DNA of 64,000 nucleotides, taken from Lota lota. Its lineage: Eukaryota; Chordata; Actinopteri; Gadiformes; Lotidae. The position numbers and the translations under genes were made by a program. The notes beneath the pieces were generated by a model that worked only from the letters and a program-made list of their open reading frames with translations, did no database searches and was not told where the DNA came from. The stretch lies in the NCBI GenBank assembly GCA_026745465.1, contig JACYXH010000781.1, positions 1,963,501 to 2,027,500 on the forward strand, in the 5' to 3' direction. How positions within the stretch are numbered: the stretch's first letter is position 1; every line of letters starts with the position of its first letter. Positions 55,147 to 64,000 of the stretch are shown piece after piece.

Positions 55147-58100
55147 ATACAGACTCACTCACAGGTGACAATACATTAACCCAGCCTAAAGTCAGATAAT
55201 GATATAGTGTCTAAGCACCTCTCCTTTTTGCATTGGCAAGCCATGTGGAAAACATCTCTCATATCAATATAAGAATGACAGTCAAGAGAAAAGTAATACC
55301 CGTTTTGGCAGCATACCAGTTTAAATATCAAAATAAGAGCAGGCGTCTTCCTCTTAAAATACGTGTTGGTGAATGGACCCCTGAGTATAGTACTAGTACA
55401 TATTTTGTGTGAACTGGCTATGAATAAAACCCCGTTACAAATACATTTAATTACTGGGAGGAAGTACTGCAGTGGAAGACTAATAGTAGTTCTACAAGTT
55501 TTACTGAGTAGTAATCATGTTGTACTGCTCTAAGAGAACAGGCTGTTGACATGTTGAGAGAGAAAGAGGGAGAGAGAGAGACTGGTTCCTCTCATTAGAG
55601 ATGGAAGCATGGCCTCTCTGGAGTGTACTCGGAGGAATTCCCCTCTTACACGGCTCACTACTGTATAGACCCTACACACACACCAGCTCAGCTCTCGTAC
55701 GCTCCAATACTTCTCTTGTTTCACTCTGACGCCTTTCACTTTGGTGTCCTAGTTTTTCTTTTCCTCGGTTGTTTGTATTTAGGGAGTGGTCTTAAATGCT
55801 AGTATCAGTGATACTATCAGATGAGCTTTATTCTTTTTACTGTAATGAATTAGTACTGTAGTAGAATCGTATGTGAAGCCCTCCATTTGCTTGGTTCCTG
55901 TTAATGATTGTCCAGCTTCCTGAGTTGATCAGTGGAGGGGCGGAAAGCCCTTTTTAATAAATGTCTTTGTTGCCCTCGTCAAACTGTTGATCTGGAGGGG
56001 AGCCTGTAGCTGTGGCTGCAAGATCGTGTTCAGGAAGAGGGAATTATCTTCTTAGCCATCCGTGAGTCCCATGACAGGGTACAAAGTAGTCTATTCAGCG
56101 CGTCTCACTGGACCCTCATATCCAATGTCATGGCTGTTGTCTGCAAAATTCCCTCCACCCTGCACAGGGTCTCTCCCCGGCCAGCCCGTCTCTGTTGGGG
56201 CTCGGTGAATTTACTTAACCTGGGACTCATCATCATCATCATCAACATCCGCACTTCCTGAAGAACCACAACATTGGTTCTCATGAATTTTGATTCATTT
56301 TAATTTGATATTAAATAAAATTTGGTTAATTAAAAAAATATTTTCAAATATGATCATTAGTATTTTCATTCCTATTTTCTTTAATATTCATTGTAGGGTT
56401 TGCATATCTTTACATAAATAATCATTTACATTAGCATTATTTTCAAATTCATTATTATTTTTATATCTAACACATATGTCTATCTGTAGTATAAAAAGAA
56501 ATCATATACAAATCATCATAAATAACCCCAAGCCTGAAGCGGATGTTAAAACCAGTGAGATCACCTTTCCATTAAACCCTATGTTCCGGATCATGGGGGA
56601 ACAAACACCACGGGGGTGTGTCTCCATGGGCTGTGATGGGTATTGTCTACTTGGCTAAACAGGTTTTTAAGCTTGGCCCTGTATTATTAGCACACCCCGG
56701 CTATGTTTAGAAAATAGCCTCTTCCATACAAGCCAATGTTTCTTCTTATTTATCTTGGATTTCAGGTCCAAACCAAGTCATGGTTATGCCATTCTCTGCT
56801 GGGGTTGCGGTTGGTCATTGAGCAGTCTCAGCTATTGCCTCTACAGAGCTAAAATCGTTTCTGAAGTAGTCATTGGAGTGCTGTGTCCTGACCCTGTTTT
56901 GATCACACTGGAACAGCTTCTTGAAGTATAGAAAAGTTCTGTTTGACGGTGTTCCTGCTAAATAGGCTAGCATCCCCTCAAGGGCTTCCAGGGAGCTGTG
57001 GCCTGTGGTCACTCCTGATTAGCTGGCTGGATGGGGCTGGCCCCTCCTGAACAGTTGGTGAGAATTCGTTTAAGACAGGTGATAAATGAGAGTGGCTACC
57101 TGCTTGCCCTACTGTAGAAACGTCATTCTTTCATTACGGCTGCACTTTGCTGCCAGTTAAACTAGCACTCACTTGTGATATTGAAAACATTCACTCGGAT
57201 ATGTAATGTGCACAGTCCACATTGAAATAGGATTGTCAATATTTGACCAAGGATCCACTTGTCCGCCTCTTCTTTTTGGTGTTGCCAGAGCTGGATGGTG
57301 TATGTGACATTGGGATACCTGTTCAATGTGGACAAACCCTAATGTGGTTATTTGGTTTTTTGGCATCTAGGTTACTTGACAACTACTTTACACACTACTT
57401 TACACACTACTTTACGCACTGTATAAACGTCCTGTGGACACACAAACACTGACTGCAGCTGCTTATTTCATGCATATTTTATATTCCTAATGTGTCTTTT
57501 AAAAATACCTTGCACATAATCGACCCTTGCCTGGTCGGAAGAATTTCATTGTCCAGAACGACCTTGTGGTATATGGCACATTTGATGAATAAAAACGCTT
57601 TGACCCTCTCCAAGAAACTAAAACCATGGACAGCTGTCATTATGATGACATATACGTTAAGACTTTCTCATGAACATTAACAGACAACTGAAAGCCTAGC
57701 GTGTCTTCAGGCCTCTCATCGCTCTTTCATGGCCCCTCCCCCTCCACATTCCATTGGTCAGATTCATCACGACAAACAAAACACAGGAAACGACTTCTTC
57801 TGGCCATTCATCTCCTGGTGGTGGATCTCTGGCAGATGAGTTAGTGAGCCACCAGCAGAGAGGATGGATGGATGGAGAAAGATGAAGAGATCAGGTCTTT
57901 TCTAATGCATGAGCACATTCAGAAGGGTTCTTTGTCTGGAGGAGTGACCAGCTGGTCCAACCCCGCCTCCACCCTCTCTTGCCCATCCCCCACCGTAGAG
58001 GAGGTGTGAAGGGGTAGGGTGTGGGTGTGATGAGCCTATACCGTAGATGGATTAACAGGAGGTGGTTGGGTGGTAGTGGTGTCTTGGCTCCCCCTTTAGA

Positions 58101-58411
58101 GGAAGTGGAATCCTGGTTCTACATGAGAAGAGGAGTGCTGAGTGGGTCCTCTCTCTCTGGGACCGGACACCACCTCTCCCAGACCCTCACCCCCTCCAAG
58201 GAGGCCAGCAGGACAGGCAGCGTCAGATGGGATCGGTTAAGCCCTTTAAAGCTCTTTAAAGATGGATCTCCACATGGGTCTGTTTTAGCTCTGGGTGACA
58301 CAGCACCACACGTGCATGATATAAAACACACACACACACACACTGACTTTTTCCCTCACTCCACCAACAACACATAATATTAGTAACACCCTAGGAGGTA
58401 ATCATGTTAGC

Positions 58412-58625
58412 ACTATTACTATTTAGTCATTCGGCAGTCACTTTGATCCGATTCTACAAGTGAATTTAGATACATGTCACTGAGGAGCAGATCAGGGTGA
58501 GGAATCTTGCTTAATGTTGCCTGGCTACTGGCAGGCTGTGGACATTGGAGATCGAACCTGGTAACTTTCAGATGGGAGTCTTGGCACCTTAGCCAATACT
58601 CTCCTGCCCACCAACTCTTGATGGA
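58412..58625 (-). mobile_element. tRNA-derived SINE
   Basis: On the minus strand an A-box-like TTGGCTAAGGTGCCAAGAC and a B-box GGTTCGATCTCC are followed by the fish SINE tail TGCCGAATGACTAAATAGTA. It is similar in design to the SINE in puf60 intron 5. Confidence 0.75.
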
Positions 58626-58769
58626 GCAACACACTAGTTTAGCTGGAGTAACGTCATATCACCGATTAGAACATGTTGTAGTCCAAGGCCATGGTTGCAC
58701 AGCATGGGAATGTGTATCAACAACACAGACCGTCTGACTACCCTTTATCTGGCCCTGGAACGCTCTTTG

Positions 58770-58965
58770 CTGATCTCTCTCTCTCTGTCTCTATCACTCT
58801 TGGTTTTCTCTTGTTTTTTTCTCTCCCTCTCTTGGGCAATGTCTCTCATGCTCTCTGTCAATTTGTCTGTGTCTTTCTCTCTCTGTGACTTGTCCCTCTG
58901 TCTCTGTAACCCTCTCTCAATGTCTCACTATGTCTTTCTCTGTCTCTGTCTCTCTCTGTCATCGG
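58770..58965. repeat. TC-rich low-complexity tract
   Basis: Imperfect CTCTCTGT repeats over about 200 bases; no coding meaning. Confidence 0.8.
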
Positions 58966-59369
58966 CCGTCAGGTCACCAGACTGAAAGGTAAACAGGCAG
59001 CTGGTGAATAACGTATATCTGCGGTGAAGGTGAAGGTTGAGGTGGAGGTTGTGCACTGCAGCTGACGAGCGGATCTGCAGTTGCAGGCTGCACTACTGCT
59101 GCAGCTGCAGCACAGCGATAGGACAGGAGGCCATGTTGGCTCTGAGCTATCTGTACACACAGACCCATTTATCTGACCAATCTGGGTTTTCTCTGTGTTC
59201 CCGTGGTTACCCCAGGATTTATGTCTGCCTGTCAGTACATCCCCCTGGAGAAAGGAAGAGAAAGAAGAAACCAGTAGGAAATGGCAGAACCAGGTGAAGG
59301 ATTGAACTATGAGGGATCAGTCCTCTACAGCGACAGGGGAATAAGATACTCTTTAATGACGTGTATCTG

Positions 59370-59412
59370 AATTCACCGTACATCACTTTGGATAACGGTG
59401 TCTGCTAAATAG
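59370..59412 (+). repeat. SINE/LINE tail fragment
   Basis: TCACTTTGGATAACGGTGTC followed by TGCTAAATAGG is the conserved fish SINE/L2 3' tail. Confidence 0.6.
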
Positions 59413-59889
59413 GAATAGTAAATAGTTACAGAAAGTGAGCCATCTAGCCTTAATGCATGGTGCTGTTCTAGTCAACAAGGTCCATACGTAAGAAGTGGAG
59501 CTATGCGGCAGTTGAAACGACTGAGGTGGTTGATGTTTAAATTTATCTTTGACATTTCTGTGGCGTTGTGGATGCTGGTCCCAGACCGTTTGATCCAGCA
59601 GGGGCTCTGGGCCTATGGTCTCAGTCTTGGTAACTGTTCTTTTGAAGGCCACTACGGGCCTCTGACGTCCTACTTGGCAGTACAAGCGCTCGCAAACAAA
59701 ACCCTGCTGTTTATCTGCAGGCCACACACACTTACTGGAGCCATCCATCGTTTTTGTCCTCCTGTCGCTTGTAAAGCTGACACCCTGCCGTACTCTGGGC
59801 TGCATGCTGGGCAGGCTGGCGAGTCGATCTGCCGGGAAGTGCACTAGCTTCCGACTCTAACTTGGTTCTCTTTGGTCGTCGTTCACTGT

Positions 59890-60310
59890 GGTTTATCCAT
59901 CTATATGTCTAGTCATCCGCTTACTTTGCTCGATTACCATGGTCTGCTTATCTAGTCATCTGGTTACTTGGCTTGTTAACCTTGGTTTGTCTTTCTGTAT
60001 GTATCTCTAGTCATCCATTTAGAGTATTTATTACTTTGGTCTGTCTATCTATATCTAGTCATCTGCTTACTTTGTTCGATAACCTTGGTCTGTCTGTTTA
60101 TATATCAAGCCATCCATTTAGTCTGCTCGATTACCTTGGTCTGTCCATATAGCTATCTGCTAATTAATTGACTGAGCTCAGTTTGATTGGTCGGTCAATC
60201 CATATATCTAGTCATCTTCTTGATGTTTTCGATCATGTTAGTCTGTCCTTCTATATATCTATCTGTGTACTGTGCTCTATTACCATCGTCTGTCAAACTA
60301 GCCATTAGTC
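59890..60310. repeat. Diverged minisatellite, unit about 60-70 bp
   Basis: About six imperfect units combining TCTAGTCATC, CTTACTTTG, TCGATTACC and TTGGTCTGTCTAT. Confidence 0.75.
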
Positions 60311-60944
60311 TCCTTTCTTTAATGCCATTCCTTTGAAGGGTGAAACATTGGCAGAACACCATCTCCATTTGAGCTGATTGGTTGATGCCTGTGTTATTCT
60401 TGTTGGTTCCTGTTCTAATTGGGAGTGCCCCCTGCTTCACTGAAAACCGAAATAAGCAAGTTAAGCTGTGGAATACATTGTTCTGGATCCTAGTGCTGGG
60501 CTGTACAGCTCACCAAGAACATCGCAACATAGCTGGTCTCAATATTAAATGTAGATATGTTCTCAATTCTCATGTTTGATTTCAACCATGTTATTGCCGT
60601 CAATAGGTATAACTAACTATACAATGCTGGTGCAAAATCAACCCTAATACACACACCCTTGTTGGCACAGTGATGGTCCCTCGCCAACTCTAACTTTGAT
60701 AACAACATGGCCAGGCCTTTGGAACACTCTTTACGGGAACTCGCCATCCCCCAGCGCTAAGCATCCTGGGTCTTGTCTTGCGCTCCAGCAGTCATATCGC
60801 TGCACCGTGTATGGTGGCGCTTTCTAAAACTTGTGACGGCACACAAACAGTGCTTGGTTGATCGGGTTTGGCGGACTGGTGAGCAAACACAACATTGGTC
60901 TGGTCTGGCTGGGTCTGGTCTGGGTCTGCCATACAACATACAAG

Positions 60945-60946
<2 letters not shown>

Positions 60947-61010
<64 letters not shown>
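60947..61010. repeat. (GT)n microsatellite
   Basis: About 63 bp of pure GT. Confidence 0.97.
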
Positions 61011-61011
<1 letters not shown>

Positions 61012-62158
61012 ATGCACAGGAACTAACGAGGAATAATGGGTGACTAGAAGGGATGTTGTCACACAAGCGAATGCACCCGTGTGCGTGCGCTCGCTCGTCA
61101 ACAGTCTCTTTTGAAGCACCCTCAAGCCCCTTTTGTACGTCTCCGTTTGGCCAGAAGCCTGCACAAAGTCATTGTCTGTCCACATATTTGCGCGTTAATA
61201 TCTTGTAGTTCCTGCACTTGCCAGGGCTGTCTTGTTTGTTTATGATATTGGGGGTAAGTGGAGGGCGGCCGGTATTTTCACGGCAGTTGAACTCGGTCAG
61301 CGAGAGGGAGAGAGGGCAGTGTAAATCTGCTGACGGGGGGGGTGATGATGGTCGGGGCATTGTGTTGTGTGAAAGGTCGGGGTCTGCGAGCCGCGGCAAG
61401 GCTCTGTCGCCGCACAATGCAACTCTTGAGAATTCTCTCGGCCTTCCTGTCTCACAGCCAACTCTAATTGTACTCTCTTCTGCAACACTGTTTTGGGTTG
61501 GAAAACCAAATTACACTTTGAAATAATGTGGGTCGCCCAGAGCCTACGCCCATGAACACAGCTAGGCTTGGTTTGGTCCACCATGGTCTCTCTCTCACTC
61601 TGTGTGGGTGCACGGATTGCTCCGTTTGGGCCGCCGCGAAGAACAGTGGGAATTATGCTAGCTTGATCCAGTTCTCCATTTTCATTCAAGTTATCAAATG
61701 TGACGTGAGTCCAGAAAAATAGATTCATGTGAGTATCAGGCTTCTGGATGGAAAAATCAGAATATTGTTTCTAATTTTTACTGAATTGCTATATTTACAG
61801 AATCGCAATACATATCTTATTGGCACTCATAAATAGTTGTAATATGGTATCGCGAGGTCCCTACTGATTGCTGCCCCTACCAGATAGAATGAGTAACACA
61901 TAAGTGATGTTCTACGGTGTCTAGATAGCCCCAGTGTGCTGAACACCGCTAGCTCAATAGAGTTGTCTGCTATCATGTGACTTTCCAGGATATTCAGGCA
62001 TGCCTGGAATCTCTATGAGGCTGCCCTGCCCTCCAAAACCACATGTACATACACAAACTACCCCACGCAGACACACGGATGCACACATGCAATCCTTGTG
62101 TCAAATCTCACACACCAACCTTTGGCTAACACACAGAGTAGAGTGATACGTGTGCCTC

Positions 62159-62276
<118 letters not shown>

Positions 62277-62704
62277 CCAGCCACACACACTCACTCATTT
62301 TAACCACATCTACAATCAGCGGTGCAGTTTACAGCTCGTAAAAGTTGTCTTTAGAGTGTCGTGGTGATTAAAGTGAGCAACTCTAATTCCTCCAGCCGTT
62401 TAATTAAGTCTGCCGTCTCTCCCTCCCCATAGGACCGGCTGAGCTGGGGGAAGGGTGGGAGACTATAAGCTGCTACACATGGTGTATGTGTGTTGGTCTG
62501 GTTGGTCGTAACCTTTGGGGCTCCCATTCCACTGGTTGACCTGGTGTGTGTGTATATAGTATACGGTATTGGTTATGGATGGTTAACATTCGATGTGTAG
62601 GTTGAGGTTAAGCCTGGGTGTTGGATTAGATAGGTGGTCACGTTGAGGTCAGGGTTCGGTGGGGATGAGTTCTGGGTAAGGGTCAGGAGAAGGGCAGCAT
62701 TGTG

Positions 62705-62815
62705 TATGGATGTACCAGTAATTGTCATCGAGAAAGGTACTGGGTTTGATTCCCAGACTCCTCAGTCTACCTGTAGGCATCCTCAAGTAACCCATCCTTA
62801 TGGCCTTACCCCTAC
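62705..62815 (+). mobile_element. SINE fragment
   Basis: A B-box-like GGGTTTGATTCCCAG followed by CTCAGTCTACCTGTAGGCAT, then CCTCAAGTAA, resembles the middle of the SINE at 13408 (TCTGCACTCTACCTGTGGGTATCCTTGAG). It stops just before the hAT element. Confidence 0.6.
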
Positions 62816-62849
62816 CTGCTCCTTAGTGATCTGTCTGTACCGTCTAACC

Positions 62850-64000
62850 CAGTGGTCCCCAACCTTTTTTGCCCCACGGACCGGTTTAATGTAGGCATTA
62901 TTTTTCACGGACCGGCCTTCAAGGTGTGGCAGATAAATAGCGCATAAAGAATACAACTCACCATAACGCTGAATCAGTGGGACCCCTGGGCTTGTTTCTT
63001 TGCAACGAGATGGTCCCATCTAGGGGTGATGGGAGACAAAGACACCCGCAGTGTGTTCCTTACGTCCAGTCTGCTCCGTAATTTTGTCTTGGTTGCTGTC
63101 ACTGCAGAAAAGCCCGCTTCACAAAGATAGGATGTTGGAAATGGTAGCAGGGTTTTCAGTGCTCTTGTGGCGATGTCAGGATATTCTGGCTTGATTTTCA
63201 TCCAGAACATCGGCAGAGTTGTTGTCTCAACCGTACGTTTAAGGTCACCGTCATTTGCGATCTCCAGCAGCTGATCCTCTTGTTGCACAGACATGCTCGA
63301 TTCGCCCGGTTTGTTCACAAACGGGTCGCGGATCCATTCCTTCGTAGTTCGTGGGTCTTTTGAGGTTGGGAAGTAGCGTTCAAACTCTTGTAAAAGCAAA
63401 GACAGGTGATCGTGCAACAACTGGGAGAATGCTGGCCCAGGTGCGCTGTCCTCCAAAATCCATGCTAATGTTCAAAACATGTCAAATATCCAGGGTACAC
63501 ATATCCTTTTAATCCAGGGTGCTTGGTCTCCATGTGCCGAAGCAGTTTTGAAGGCTTCATTGCCTCGTTTGCTAGCTTGTCACCACATATTATGCAGAGC
63601 GGACTTGGTGCGTGAGAGTCACCTGTTGCGATAAACCCGTATTTTAAGTATGACTCCTGGTATTGTCTGTTAAAAGAAGCTTTCTTTTTCTTGGAGGTCG
63701 TAGGCTCCTCTTCTGGCTCCCCAGTTGGCCTTTTCCCCTTTACAAAGAAGCTCTCCAAAGACGTTTGTTTTTTACTCATTTTCGCTAGTTTGCGGGCTTA
63801 TTTTTTTGAGTAACGTATCACGTGACCAAGACAAGCGTCTTGACGTGTCAAGAGGCACAGGCGAATGTTACGTCAGAGAAAATCCGGTAGTTAAAAAAAT
63901 AAAAAATAAAAAAATTATTATTATTTTATTTTATATTATTTATTTATTATTATTTATTCTTTCTGTGCGGCCCGGTAACAAATGCCTCACGGACCGGTAC
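62850..64000 (-). mobile_element. hAT DNA transposon with internally deleted transposase, cut by window end
   Basis: Left terminal repeat CAGTGGTCCCCAACC at 62850; the other end (ACGGACCGG motifs near 64000) runs out of the window. Two minus-strand frames encode parts of one transposase: 63779-63465 starts MSKKQTSLESFFVKG and holds a BED zinc finger (CIICG...RHMETKH); 63456-62974 holds the hAT C-terminal dimerisation region (LPFPTSYLCEAGFSAVTATK, SPITPRWDHLVAKKQAQGSH). The roughly 400 residues between, with the RNase H-like core, are missing, with the junction near 63440-63490. It is of the Charlie-like, ZBED-related group. The copy cannot make active transposase but could be moved in trans. 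Confidence 0.88.

Noticed and set aside
59383-59844. Overlapping frames on both strands in scrib intron 1
   Set aside because: Both strands open over the same stretch without family match; chance frames.

Overview
The window reads as nuclear DNA of a ray-finned (teleost) fish. Genes are split by GT-AG introns, dinucleotide repeats are long, and there are tRNA-derived SINEs with fish-type 3' tails, hAT-type elements and fish CD22-like genes. Three + strand genes, nrbp2 (3' part), puf60 (complete) and scrib (first coding exon only), keep the order and direction I recall for the mammalian NRBP2-PUF60-SCRIB block. That supports the identifications independently of the protein matches.

Layout: 1-9015 nrbp2 pseudokinase exons and a long repeat-rich 3' UTR; 9330-19720 puf60, 11 coding exons with transposons and SINEs in its introns; 19.7-23.5 kb a decayed V-set-like exon and a 1.9 kb palindromic element; 23.5-46 kb an array of three minus-strand immunoglobulin receptor genes of the CD22/Siglec-like type (A 23565-28416, B 31025-34365, C 39691-43812). 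Between B and C lie a 5'-truncated LINE that carries a solo LTR and about 1.2 kb of unrecognised sequence. Then 46.1-47.6 kb is an AT-rich element flanked by inverted repeats, 47.9-51.4 kb a complete alpha-tubulin gene, 52.6 kb scrib exon 1, and 52.8-64 kb the start of a very long scrib intron 1 that ends in a hAT transposon cut by the window edge.

nrbp2, puf60, the tubulin gene and scrib look intact where visible and carry housekeeping roles (pseudokinase scaffold, splicing, cytoskeleton, cell polarity). The receptor array is the evolving part. A and B encode a leader, a Siglec-type V-set domain that keeps an F-strand arginine, two further Ig domains, a membrane span and tyrosine motifs of ITIM type. 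C is a mosaic of A-like 5' and B-like 3' sequence. It has lost its start codon position and, by a 26-bp deletion, its ITIM. A 2.2 kb segment is nearly identical between B and C, so the array was rearranged recently. Exon boundaries were placed by hand from splice sites and reading frame. Summed coding lengths are divisible by three for nrbp2, puf60, tubulin, A and B, which supports the models.
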